Shown here one piece after another: positions 17,570 to 26,364 of a stretch of 64,000 nucleotides of DNA. Origin of the DNA: an archaeon. Lineage in GTDB: Archaea; Micrarchaeota; Micrarchaeia; Norongarragalinales; UBA97. Below the pieces are notes generated by a model, which was not told where the DNA came from, made no database searches, and worked only from the letters and a program-made list of their open reading frames with translations. The stretch covers positions 46,852 through 110,851 of the forward strand of contig JAGVFW010000014.1 of the NCBI GenBank assembly GCA_020057405.1, written 5' to 3'. Within the stretch, counting starts at the first letter, position 1; the number at the start of each line of letters is the position of its first letter. Position numbers and translations under genes: made by a program.

Positions 17570-19378
17570 ATGGCTAAAAAGTTTGAGCGCAAGGGCAACA
17601 AGCCCGGCGGCTTCAAGGATAGAGTCGACAAGACTGGCGGAAAGTTTAAGCCCAGCGGCGGCTTCGACCGCCCTCGACCGTCTTACGGCGACAGGCCAAG
17701 CGGCGACCGCCCCCGGCCAGCTTATGGCGACAGGCCGCGCCCGTCTTACGGCGACCGCCCAGGCGGAGACAGGCCCAGGCCAACTTATGGCGAGCGGCGC
17801 GAAGGCGGTTTTGACCGGCCTCGGCCGTCTTACGGCAGCGACCGACCGCGTCCTTCTTATGGAGACCGGCCCCGGCCATCTTATGGAGACAGGAAGCCTA
17901 CTTACGGAGACCGCCGCGAGGGTGGTTTTGACCGTCCTCGACCCTCCTACGGCGACCGAGACCGGCCGCGTCCAGCTTATGGAGACCGACCCCGACCTTC
18001 CTACGGCGACAGACCCCGCCCAGCTTATGGAGACCGCCGAGAGGGTGGATTTGACCGCCCGAGGCGCGATTTTGGCGATAAGCCGCGGTTTGGCAGTGAC
18101 CGACCGCGTCCGTCTTACGGCGACAGGCCGAAGCCTGCTTTTGATGCCAAGCCCAGCGTGGGCGACAAACCCAAGCCGGCGTTTGTAGCCAAGCCTGGCG
18201 TTGGCGACAAGCCGAAGCCTTTTGAGAAGCCTGACTTTAGTGATTCTGGCAGGCGCGAGTTTGAGGATAGGGAGAAGAACTTTCACGCTAGCAGCGCTCG
18301 GCGTTACGAGCGCAAGAGTTTTGACCGCAATGGCCCCAGGCGCGACTATGGCGACAAGCCGAGGTATGGCGGTGACAGGCCGCGTTATGGCGACCGGGAA
18401 GGTGGGGAAAGGCGGTCTTATGCGCCTGGCGGTAGTGGTTTTGGCGGTAGGCCGCAGAGGCGTGATTTTGATCGCGGTGGCAGTGGGCGGGCTGGTTTTG
18501 AGCGCCGCGAGTCTAGCCGCGACGAGAAGCCCAAGTTTGACCACGGTGCTAAGGTAGACCCGACGAAGACTGACTTTGGCGGAACTGGCTCTTCTCTTCA
18601 AGACAAGCGCATGGCGCTTCTACAGCGCGCGAAAGAAAGCGTGAAAGAAGCGTTTACCGGCAAGGGAGCTGCCCTGGCGCAGTCAATCCGCGCCCTAGAC
18701 GACCTTGACTACACTAAAAGCCTGCTCTTCTCAAGACTCCAAGAATACTACGGCATCCACTTCCCCGAACTCAAGCTCGACAACATGGAAAGCTACGCCA
18801 AAATCGCTGCTTTGGGCGACCGAAAGGGCCTAGACGAAAAGAAACTAGCTTTCCTGGGCCACGGCAAGGCAACCCAAGTGGTTAAATTGGCTGAAAAGAG
18901 CTTTGGCTCGGACTTGACGAAGGAAGAAATGGAGTCAGTCCAAAACTTTGCAACCGCCCTAGTAACTGCGAGCGAATCGCGAGAAAAAATGGCGAAATTC
19001 ATCGACGAAGAAGCCAACCGCGTCATGCCCAATGTTACTGCATTGACCGACGCCTTCCTCGCCGCACGCTTCCTCTCACTCGCCGGCTCACTCGAGAAGA
19101 TGGCCCGCATGCCCTCAAGCACGATTCAAGTCATGGGCGCCGAAACCGCCCTCTTCATGCACTTGCGCTCCCACGGCAGGACTCCCCCGCCCAAGCACGG
19201 CATCATCTTCCAGTCGGCTCTCGTCAGGGGCGCTCCCCTAGAACAGCGCGGCAAGATTGCAAGGGCATTGGCTGGAAAGATTTCCATTGCGGTCAAGGCA
19301 GACGCTTACACTGGAAACTTCATCGCAGAGAAGTTGAAGAAGGATTTGGATGAAAGGCTGAAGGAGATTAGAGGCTAG
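17570..19378 (+). CDS. nop5: Nop5/Nop56/58-like C/D box RNP protein with an N-terminal RPRP(S/A/T)YGD repeat region
   Basis: C-terminus: IRALDDLDYTKSLLFSRLQEYYGIHFPEL (coiled coil) then IQVMGAETALFMHLRSHGRTPPPKHGIIFQSALVRGAPLEQRGKIARALAGKISIAVKADAYTG (Nop domain); N-terminal ~330 aa low complexity. Confidence 0.9.
   Translation: MAKKFERKGNKPGGFKDRVDKTGGKFKPSGGFDRPRPSYGDRPSGDRPRPAYGDRPRPSYGDRPGGDRPRPTYGERREGGFDRPRPSYGSDRPRPSYGDRPRPSYGDRKPTYGDRREGGFDRPRPSYGDRDRPRPAYGDRPRPSYGDRPRPAYGDRREGGFDRPRRDFGDKPRFGSDRPRPSYGDRPKPAFDAKPSVGDKPKPAFVAKPGVGDKPKPFEKPDFSDSGRREFEDREKNFHASSARRYERKSFDRNGPRRDYGDKPRYGGDRPRYGDREGGERRSYAPGGSGFGGRPQRRDFDRGGSGRAGFERRESSRDEKPKFDHGAKVDPTKTDFGGTGSSLQDKRMALLQRAKESVKEAFTGKGAALAQSIRALDDLDYTKSLLFSRLQEYYGIHFPELKLDNMESYAKIAALGDRKGLDEKKLAFLGHGKATQVVKLAEKSFGSDLTKEEMESVQNFATALVTASESREKMAKFIDEEANRVMPNVTALTDAFLAARFLSLAGSLEKMARMPSSTIQVMGAETALFMHLRSHGRTPPPKHGIIFQSALVRGAPLEQRGKIARALAGKISIAVKADAYTGNFIAEKLKKDLDERLKEIRG
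17660..18240 (+). repeat. Degenerate tandem coding repeat encoding RPRP[SAT]YGD units (about 12) with interspersed REGGFD blocks
   Basis: Repeated DNA blocks such as gaccgccccggccagcttatggcgacaggcc; counted by eye in the translation. Confidence 0.85.
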
Positions 19379-19388
19379 ACGTGGTTTT

Positions 19389-19913
19389 TTGGAATCCACC
19401 AAACGAGTTTTAAGTAAAGATGAGATTAAGCGACTAGAAAAACTATTGCGCCTCTCTTTTCATAGTATTAGAAAAATAAGAGATTCGGACACGTTAGCGA
19501 GTGCAATACAGTATCCAAAAATTCCGGCTATTTTTTCGGAATCACTAATAATTCAAGCTTCAAAAAAGATTTTTGGACCTAAGTACAACGCCAAGCCTGG
19601 AGGAAAGCAATGTGACATAGAACTTTCTTCTAAAGGAAAGCAAAAACTTAAAGTCGAAATTAAGGCTACAGGCGACAGTAGTTTCCAGTATTTTGGAGAA
19701 AAAGACATTAATGCAGACTATTTGGTTTGGGTTTCTTTTGGCAGCTACTTCAAAAAACAAAGGCCCAAAACAACTATACAAATATTGATTTTATCTCAAC
19801 CGAACAAAATATTTTTTAAACCAACTAAAATAACTCTCAAAAATTTCATCAAAATAAGTAAAAAACACATCAAGACAAAGCACTATAAAAACACGGCTCA
19901 ACTATTAAGTTAA
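19389..19913 (+). CDS. Putative PD-(D/E)XK nuclease-like protein (cassette gene 1)
   Basis: GGKQCDIELSSKGKQKLKVEIKATGDSSFQYF: D...ExK; TTG start 10 nt after the nop5 stop; AT-rich. Confidence 0.6.
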   Translation: MESTKRVLSKDEIKRLEKLLRLSFHSIRKIRDSDTLASAIQYPKIPAIFSESLIIQASKKIFGPKYNAKPGGKQCDIELSSKGKQKLKVEIKATGDSSFQYFGEKDINADYLVWVSFGSYFKKQRPKTTIQILILSQPNKIFFKPTKITLKNFIKISKKHIKTKHYKNTAQLLS

Positions 19914-19923
19914 AGGGAAAACC

Positions 19924-21072
19924 ATGGAAGTGCTTTCAAAACTCCGCGACGGACGAATTAATGCAGACAATATACTAATCGAGCTTACAATTAAAGAGTA
20001 CCTTGAACTCGCAGAGAAAATACTAAGCAAAAACGAGTTTCAGCGCCAACGAGTAGGCTCATCAAAAACAGTGTACTCCTTGCTAAAAGCAGACTTGTTA
20101 AAAGGCTGCGTTATTCCTCCAATTGTACTCGCATCTAGTTCAGATTCAGAAAAAGCCCTAGATGTTGTCAAGCTTATTGAAAACGGAGATTTACTAATCC
20201 TAGATGGACTTCAAAGAACTATGACCTTACTCGATATAAAAAAGGAATTGGTTGCAAATGGCGATAAAGAAAAATTAGAAGAAATATATAGAGGAAAAAT
20301 TCGCGTCGAAATATATTCTGGCGTTAATCGTCTTGGAGTACTTTATCGAATGCTGACCCTAAATACTGGGCAAACCCCAGTATCCCTTAGACATCAGATA
20401 GAAATCCTATATATCGACTACATCAATAGGGACATTAGCGGAATTCACCTGATACGCGAAGTAGATGACGAAGCACCCGGTAAATCAAAAGAGTACGTTT
20501 TTCGGGACATAGTCGATGGTTTTAACGCCTATCTCGATCGCGATATTTTGCCAATGGATAGACTAGACGTATTAGACAATATCAGGGGACTTGAGAAACT
20601 TTCAACGGAGAACCAGAAACTAGACTTGTTCAAGCAGTTTGTGATAACTTACAATAACTTTATTGAAAAGGTCGAAATGCTCAGTAAAGATTGGGTTCAA
20701 GGCGAAAATACTAAAACAATAAGCCGACCATTTGGAAAGACAACTAGGAAGATCTTTTCAAAGTCGCAGGCAATGACTGGATTCGGATCAGCCGTCGGCA
20801 AGCTCGTCGACTACAAATTAGTTACAGGATTCGAACAAATTGACGATATGATATCAAAATTAGATAATATCGGGCCGGATACGAGTGCAATTGATCAGCT
20901 CCTACTAAACCTTAATACGATTAAAGAGCAGTCTAAGAAAATTGGAACTTCGCAACGCTTTTACTTCCACTACTTTTTTAGAGAATTATTCAACCATGAT
21001 GGCGACTCATACCTAAAATTTGATCTCGCCGTACAAAATGGCTACAACAAATACCTTAGCCAGACGGTCTAA
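19924..21072 (+). CDS. DGQHR/DUF262-like (ParB/Srx-like) protein (cassette gene 2)
   Basis: FQRQRVGSSKTVYSLLKADLLKGCVIPPIVL...LLILDGLQRTMTLLD...LYRMLTLNTGQTPVSLRHQIEIL resembles DGQ(H/Q)R proteins. Confidence 0.55.
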   Translation: MEVLSKLRDGRINADNILIELTIKEYLELAEKILSKNEFQRQRVGSSKTVYSLLKADLLKGCVIPPIVLASSSDSEKALDVVKLIENGDLLILDGLQRTMTLLDIKKELVANGDKEKLEEIYRGKIRVEIYSGVNRLGVLYRMLTLNTGQTPVSLRHQIEILYIDYINRDISGIHLIREVDDEAPGKSKEYVFRDIVDGFNAYLDRDILPMDRLDVLDNIRGLEKLSTENQKLDLFKQFVITYNNFIEKVEMLSKDWVQGENTKTISRPFGKTTRKIFSKSQAMTGFGSAVGKLVDYKLVTGFEQIDDMISKLDNIGPDTSAIDQLLLNLNTIKEQSKKIGTSQRFYFHYFFRELFNHDGDSYLKFDLAVQNGYNKYLSQTV

Positions 21073-21074
21073 GA

Positions 21075-22136
21075 ATGCCACTAGTTATTGAAAATAGTGG
21101 GAACGTCCCATTAAATTTCGCTAGCTACGACAATCCAAAAAAACAAATCATCCTAGAACAAGGCGACCTAAGTTGCACACTAGAATACAAGCTGAAATAC
21201 GATAATCAATTTGACCCAACAAATTTTACAGCCCAGATGCTATTCCACAATAACTTATCAGAAAATAATATCTTTCAGGTATATGAAAAAATACTTGGCG
21301 AAAGGATCGGCTGGATAATTCCGCTAAGTGCACTCGGATCAAATGAGCACGATTATTCCGACAACCCCCACTTTCTTCGATATGCATACGTGGCTTACCG
21401 AAAACTAATTGATTCCGATTTTCAAACTAATAAACCAGCATACAAACTCAACTACACTCTCGAGGACTTCTTCCCACCTAACTCCGCAATATTAGTTTTA
21501 AATGATAAAACTCGGAAAATTCCAGATTTCGATATTGACAACTATTTCCCAACACTATACTTTTACGGATATTATCCCAATTATGTGCGAGTTGAATCAA
21601 CGAAAGAAATGAGATTTGAAGCAGATCAAAAACGGATAACACTCTATCCGATTTCCACCGTGCTTCGAGACGAGACCTTCCTAAAAGAATTATTCAAAAA
21701 CTACCTGAATGTGTCAACAGATGACATTTCAAAATTTCACTTACTTTATCAGGTCGTAGAGCTGCTTATAGAACGCGTCTTTAGATCAAAGTTAAAGGCA
21801 TGGCTTGCCGAGAACCATGAACACGAGGAAGCACATAAACTGCGTGAAAAAATCCTAGAAATTAGCAATACTGAAAAGCGGCTCGAGATCTTATTTTGCG
21901 ACTACGTAAAGATTGAACGCCCCTTAACTGAACTCCGATCAATTCTTCTTGAATTTTTGGACGAAAAATCAGACTCCGACACGCCGACATCAAGGTTACT
22001 CTATCAGGCACGAAATGTTATATTTCACGGATATCGCAAACTAACTCCAGAACAAAAAGCACTCTTAACTGAATTAAATAAGTACTTAGACGAATACCTA
22101 GTAAAAGCTGTAGCGACCTACGCCGAAACCACCTAA
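21075..22136 (+). CDS. Putative HEPN-domain protein (cassette gene 3)
   Basis: C-terminal helical region with ARNVIFHG (Rx4H); 2 nt downstream of the previous gene. Confidence 0.5.
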   Translation: MPLVIENSGNVPLNFASYDNPKKQIILEQGDLSCTLEYKLKYDNQFDPTNFTAQMLFHNNLSENNIFQVYEKILGERIGWIIPLSALGSNEHDYSDNPHFLRYAYVAYRKLIDSDFQTNKPAYKLNYTLEDFFPPNSAILVLNDKTRKIPDFDIDNYFPTLYFYGYYPNYVRVESTKEMRFEADQKRITLYPISTVLRDETFLKELFKNYLNVSTDDISKFHLLYQVVELLIERVFRSKLKAWLAENHEHEEAHKLREKILEISNTEKRLEILFCDYVKIERPLTELRSILLEFLDEKSDSDTPTSRLLYQARNVIFHGYRKLTPEQKALLTELNKYLDEYLVKAVATYAETT

Positions 22137-22160
22137 TCCTATCAAAATAGGCCGGCAATC

Positions 22161-22190
22161 CTGGCAAACCACCCAGCCTAGGCTTATAAA
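22161..22190 (+). promoter_or_regulatory. Motif copy 1: CTGGCAAACCACCC-N9-TTATAAA (upstream of methyltransferase)
   Basis: Read directly; same 9-nt motif-to-TATA spacing as copies 2-5. Confidence 0.65.
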
Positions 22191-22208
22191 GGATTTTTCC
22201 CTGATCTT

Positions 22209-23501
22209 GTGGGGATTGTATTGAAGGGCGAAGTTGTGGTTGAAAGGCAGATTCAGCGTGCTGGCTTGAAGCATGTTGACCATTCTTGGGATTTCGCTAG
22301 GGCTAACACTAAGTATTTGACGCACGGAATTCACCCTTACCCGGCCATGATGATTCCGCAAGTAGCTAGACGCGCCATTGAAGCCAATAGGGGTACGGCC
22401 AAAGTTGGATTGGACCCATTCTGCGGATCCGGAAGTGTTCTTTTGGAGTTTAAGCTCGCTGGGCTTAGCTCCTATGGAGTCGACATTAACCCATTGGCAA
22501 CGCTAGTTAGCAGGGTAAAAAATACGCCCATTGCACCCGAAGTGCTGGAACAGGAATGGCTCCGCTTGGGCAGGCGCATTGGTGAGATCGCCTTAAGCCG
22601 TGATTTCGACGTGCCGCAGTTCTTTAACATCGATTACTGGTTTAAACCGGAAGTTATTTTGAAACTCGCTGCAATTCGAACTGCCATTGACGAAGTCGTA
22701 GATCCAATCACCAGAAATTTCTTCCTCGTTTGTTTTAGTGAAACAGTGCGCAAGTCGAGTAACACTAGGGGCGGCGAGTTTAAGCTATATAGAATATCCG
22801 AAGAGAAATTAGCCGACTACAATCCAGACGCGTTTGAAATAATGTCCGCAATTGTTAAGCGAAATATTGCGGCAATGGACGAAACATATTCTTTCTGCAA
22901 GAAAAACAAGACTGGCAATGTTGAAGTCATTCTTGACGACGTGACAACCACTAAAAGCCTTGCAAGTAAGTCGATAGATTTTTTGGTTACATCCCCACCT
23001 TACGGTGACAGTAAGACTACCGTAGCTTACGGACAGTTCAGCAGACTTAGTCTTCAGTGGCTAGGGTTCCCGCAAGAAGTAGTTATGCGATTAGACCAGA
23101 GCATGCTGGGGGGAAGGCCCGCACCTAGCCTTGACTTTGAGTTTTCGTCCCCTTCCCTAGAGAGCGCTGTAACAAAAATAGCTGAAAAAGATGAACTGAG
23201 GGCTAGAGAAGTCCTCTCCTTCTTTATCGATTTTCACAAAGCGTCTGAAAAGTTTGATGCGGTCCTGAAGAAAAAGTCAGGCGTTTGCCTAGTCGTCGGG
23301 AATAGAACAGTCAAAGAAATTAAGATTCCCATGGATGAAATCATGGTCGACCTTTTCGAAGACTTTGGTTTCGAACACAAGCAAACCATTGTCCGCCAAA
23401 TTCCTTTAAAACGGATGCCTAGACGCAACAGCCCGACTAACGTCAAAGGCAATACTGTTTCGACGATGACTGAAGAGAATATCGTGATTCTTTCTCGCTA
23501 G
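22209..23501 (+). CDS. DNA methyltransferase (TSPPY type, likely N4-cytosine)
   Basis: GLDPFCGSGSVLLEFKLAGL (SAM motif), LVTSPPYGDSKTTVAYGQF (catalytic motif). Confidence 0.88.
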   Translation: MGIVLKGEVVVERQIQRAGLKHVDHSWDFARANTKYLTHGIHPYPAMMIPQVARRAIEANRGTAKVGLDPFCGSGSVLLEFKLAGLSSYGVDINPLATLVSRVKNTPIAPEVLEQEWLRLGRRIGEIALSRDFDVPQFFNIDYWFKPEVILKLAAIRTAIDEVVDPITRNFFLVCFSETVRKSSNTRGGEFKLYRISEEKLADYNPDAFEIMSAIVKRNIAAMDETYSFCKKNKTGNVEVILDDVTTTKSLASKSIDFLVTSPPYGDSKTTVAYGQFSRLSLQWLGFPQEVVMRLDQSMLGGRPAPSLDFEFSSPSLESAVTKIAEKDELRAREVLSFFIDFHKASEKFDAVLKKKSGVCLVVGNRTVKEIKIPMDEIMVDLFEDFGFEHKQTIVRQIPLKRMPRRNSPTNVKGNTVSTMTEENIVILSR

Positions 23502-24220
23502 ATAATTTTCTTTCTGTGCTCAAAGCATAAGTCTAGTTTGCCGGGCAGCACTCGAAAACCAGTTCCGTGATCGTGAGGTTTTCCACTAGGATATTGCCCA
23601 ATTCGAACATCTACTTTTATGACGCCTTGTTTTAGCAATGCAACGAAACGCCTAAAGCTAAAACCCCAAAGAAACCACGCCTCATTAAACCAGAATTCTT
23701 CACCAAGACCTTTCCCCTTAGACTCGGCCTTAACATACAATAAACCTGGGTATTTAGACTCAAATCTCTGCCTCAGCGTTGTTCGGTCCCAATAACCAAG
23801 CACTTTTCCTCTCTTCGAAACTAGCGCCACTTTATCCGATTTTATTTGAATTTTAAAGCCAGACTTTCCTTTGATTTGATTATACGCTAGAGCATTGACC
23901 GTAGTATGAAGTTCTTTCTTGCGATTTCCTCGTCTAGAAGGATATCCGAAGGTACTGAGAAGAACGGAGTTTGCTTTTTGGGGAAGAGGAGACTTCGTAA
24001 AGAGAGTCAGCATACTTTTTGCATTTTTCCGACCTGACTTAAGCTCGTACAGCTTATCGTCAGGCCCTGGCAGATTGTTCTCAGGTATATTTGAAAGATC
24101 TTCGAGGGTTTTTCCTATACCGGTATCCCCAAGTCGGTGCGTCTTTACGAAACCGGCTTCTTTCGTCTTAATCAGTCGTTCCCGTAACTGTTCTCCGGTG
24201 ATTCGCCTAGCAGATACCAA
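23498..24220 (-). CDS. MvaI/BcnI-family type II restriction endonuclease
   Basis: GDTGIGKTLEDLSNIPENNLPGPDDKLYELKSGR; convergent with the methyltransferase, 4-bp overlap. Confidence 0.8.
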   Translation of the reverse strand: MVSARRITGEQLRERLIKTKEAGFVKTHRLGDTGIGKTLEDLSNIPENNLPGPDDKLYELKSGRKNAKSMLTLFTKSPLPQKANSVLLSTFGYPSRRGNRKKELHTTVNALAYNQIKGKSGFKIQIKSDKVALVSKRGKVLGYWDRTTLRQRFESKYPGLLYVKAESKGKGLGEEFWFNEAWFLWGFSFRRFVALLKQGVIKVDVRIGQYPSGKPHDHGTGFRVLPGKLDLCFEHRKKII

Positions 24221-24296
24221 TTATTTCATCCTACCGATTTCCTTCTTCAATTCCGGCAACGCATCATAAACTACTATTCGAAACTGCTTTTTAAGA

Positions 24297-24327
24297 CCCG
24301 GCAAACCACCCTAAATTCAGTTAAAAA
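24297..24327 (+). promoter_or_regulatory. Motif copy 2: CCCGGCAAACCACCC-N9-TTAAAAA
   Basis: Read directly; ATG at 24350 is ~26 nt from the TATA centre. Confidence 0.7.
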
Positions 24328-24349
24328 CCACTAAATCAAAATAGTAGCT

Positions 24350-24631
24350 ATGTTAAAGGAAATTGCCGTTATGCTTGCAGGCATATTAGCTTTATCCAGC
24401 ATCATTGGGCTAGCGGTAGTATTCACTCAATACTCAGCTTGTATGAATAAAGCAGGAAGCGCACCCAATCCGGACTGTGTGAGTGCAGCAATTACTGGAA
24501 GCGTTTCTTGGCTCGTGAACGAAATAACTTTTCCGCTAAACGTTATTGCGTGGATCGCAACAAATATAGGCGGAATAATTGGCGCAATCTTAATCCTCGG
24601 AGCCATTTGGTTCTTCTTCGGACAAAGGTAA
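24350..24631 (+). CDS. Small two-to-three-TM hypothetical protein
   Basis: 93 aa hydrophobic ORF behind promoter motif copy 2. Confidence 0.65.
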   Translation: MLKEIAVMLAGILALSSIIGLAVVFTQYSACMNKAGSAPNPDCVSAAITGSVSWLVNEITFPLNVIAWIATNIGGIIGAILILGAIWFFFGQR

Positions 24632-24651
24632 TTAAGCACGCTATTTTTGCA

Positions 24652-25371
24652 TTACCTGACGCCGAACAGTCTTTCAGTCACGAGTAGTGTGTCGTGCGTG
24701 TCGGCTTCGAGATATTCGAGGAGTTTCGGGTCCTTGTCGAGCCACATGCGCCAGATTTTATCTCCCTTTGAGGCGCTGTCGCCCGCCGTTCCTTCTGCCA
24801 AGTGCTTTTTCTTCATTAAGGGAAGATCGGAAAACATCGCGTGCTCTAGCACGGCGGAGAGCTTGAGGTACTTTGCCGTAGTGTTGTCCCGCGCTGCTAT
24901 TTCGAAGCGGGCGGCGTGCATCACGTCGAGAATAAACGAGCGGGTGAGGGCGTCTTTTAGGGCCCAGTACCCTTTGGGGTAGACTGGTTTTTCGCCGGGA
25001 GCGAGTTTGGCGCGGAGGAACCCTTCGTACTGCTTGAGTTTGAGGCAGAGGAGCGGAAAGTCGTAGCCGCTGATGTTGTAGCCGGCCAGGACAAGCGGAT
25101 TTATGGAGGCTAAGACGGTACCTAGTTGCTCTAAGAGCGCGCTTTCGGCTTCGTCAGTGTCTTGCGCTAGGAGAATGGTTTTGGTGGTGACTTTATCGCC
25201 CGTGCGCCAGCTGACGCCGGCCGCCAGGACGCGCTCGTTTGAGAGAAAGTCGGTTGGAGAAAGGATTTTTGTCTCTAAGTCAATTGAGGCCACGCGGCCC
25301 CAGCTGCCGCTCTCTTTGACTACGTCAACGACTTTTCGGACGAACTCTTCAGTACGCATAAAACCGGCCAT
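24652..25371 (-). CDS. Stand-alone 3'-5' exonuclease domain (RNase H-like, PolB-type DEDDy)
   Basis: VASIDLETKI; LAGYNISGYDFPLL; YLEADTHDTLLVTERLF. Confidence 0.75.
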   Translation of the reverse strand: MAGFMRTEEFVRKVVDVVKESGSWGRVASIDLETKILSPTDFLSNERVLAAGVSWRTGDKVTTKTILLAQDTDEAESALLEQLGTVLASINPLVLAGYNISGYDFPLLCLKLKQYEGFLRAKLAPGEKPVYPKGYWALKDALTRSFILDVMHAARFEIAARDNTTAKYLKLSAVLEHAMFSDLPLMKKKHLAEGTAGDSASKGDKIWRMWLDKDPKLLEYLEADTHDTLLVTERLFGVR

Positions 25372-25420
25372 GACACTCTTTAGGAGGAGGCGAGCATTAA
25401 ACCCTTACCGACGGCAAGGG

Positions 25421-25450
25421 CCGGCAAACCACCCTAGAATCGCTTAAAAA
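25421..25450 (+). promoter_or_regulatory. Motif copy 3: CCGGCAAACCACCC-N9-TTAAAAA
   Basis: Read directly; ATG at 25473, same geometry as copy 2. Confidence 0.7.
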
Positions 25451-25472
25451 GCCCTAAAAATATTGTTTTCTT

Positions 25473-25754
25473 ATGGCAAAAGTTTTCGTTGACAGGAACG
25501 GTTACAAGCGGTACGCTGATTCGGGAAAGCCCGTGCACCGGCACGTGGCGGAACAAAAGCTCGGCAGATCGCTGAGGCCCGGCGAAGTAGTGCACCACAA
25601 GAACCGCGAAAAGACCGACAATAGCAGACGAAACCTTTGGGTGTTTGGTAACCAAGGCCAGCACGACAGGGCGCACGAAACTGACGCCAGAAAGTACGGC
25701 GAGAAATACAGTTACCAAGGAAAAAAGAAGAAAAGCAGCTGGTGGCCGTTCTGA
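25473..25754 (+). CDS. HNH-type endonuclease-like protein
   Basis: VHRHVAEQKLGRSLRPGEVVHHKNREKTDNSRRNLWVF. Confidence 0.8.
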   Translation: MAKVFVDRNGYKRYADSGKPVHRHVAEQKLGRSLRPGEVVHHKNREKTDNSRRNLWVFGNQGQHDRAHETDARKYGEKYSYQGKKKKSSWWPF

Positions 25755-25755
25755 C

Positions 25756-26289
25756 CTATTTCATGATTTTGTCAAGTCTTTTTTCTAGCTGATATGCGGT
25801 TAGGTCTACTCCATTATTTTTGAATCCTCTTGTTCCATTGATTGAGGTTATTTGCATTTTTTCATTGAATGATATTTGCACGTAAAGGAATTTTTCTTCG
25901 GTGAGGAGTTCGCGTACTTCTTCTGGGGTAAAGCATAGTGTGACGGCTTTCCAGTTTTCTATGCTTTTGCTTTTTTTGGTACTGTTTTTTGTAATAAGTG
26001 GGTACAGACCGAAAATCAAGTACCAGTCTGCGTTTTCTCGACTGGTTTTTTCTATGAAATTGTTTAGCCAAAGAATGTGCTTGTTTCCATTGCTATAAAG
26101 TTTAGAACTTTTAACTTGGAACCTAGTAGTTTCCGACTTAAGCCCATTTTTGACTAAAATGAAGTCTACGCCCTTCTGTTGTCTGCTTACGGGGATGTAA
26201 AACGCGTAATCTTTATTCTTTTTGAACTTCGTTTGAAGTATTTCGATAGCTTTGAACTCGGAGTAGGGAATGCTTATGATTGGTTCCAT
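25756..26289 (-). CDS. Putative PD-(D/E)XK nuclease-like protein
   Basis: QQKGVDFILVKNGLKSETTRFQVKSSKLY: D...QxK variant. Confidence 0.5.
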   Translation of the reverse strand: MEPIISIPYSEFKAIEILQTKFKKNKDYAFYIPVSRQQKGVDFILVKNGLKSETTRFQVKSSKLYSNGNKHILWLNNFIEKTSRENADWYLIFGLYPLITKNSTKKSKSIENWKAVTLCFTPEEVRELLTEEKFLYVQISFNEKMQITSINGTRGFKNNGVDLTAYQLEKRLDKIMK

Positions 26290-26364
26290 TCGACCACCAC
26301 TTGGTTTACTTCTTCGCGATTTAGCAGGGTTTGGTGGAATTTAAAGAGCCCGGCAAGCTGCGAG

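Noticed and set aside
17516-18601. 361-aa minus-strand ORF rich in RPV/SWP repeats
   Set aside because: Antisense shadow of the nop5 repeat region; low-complexity translation with no independent support
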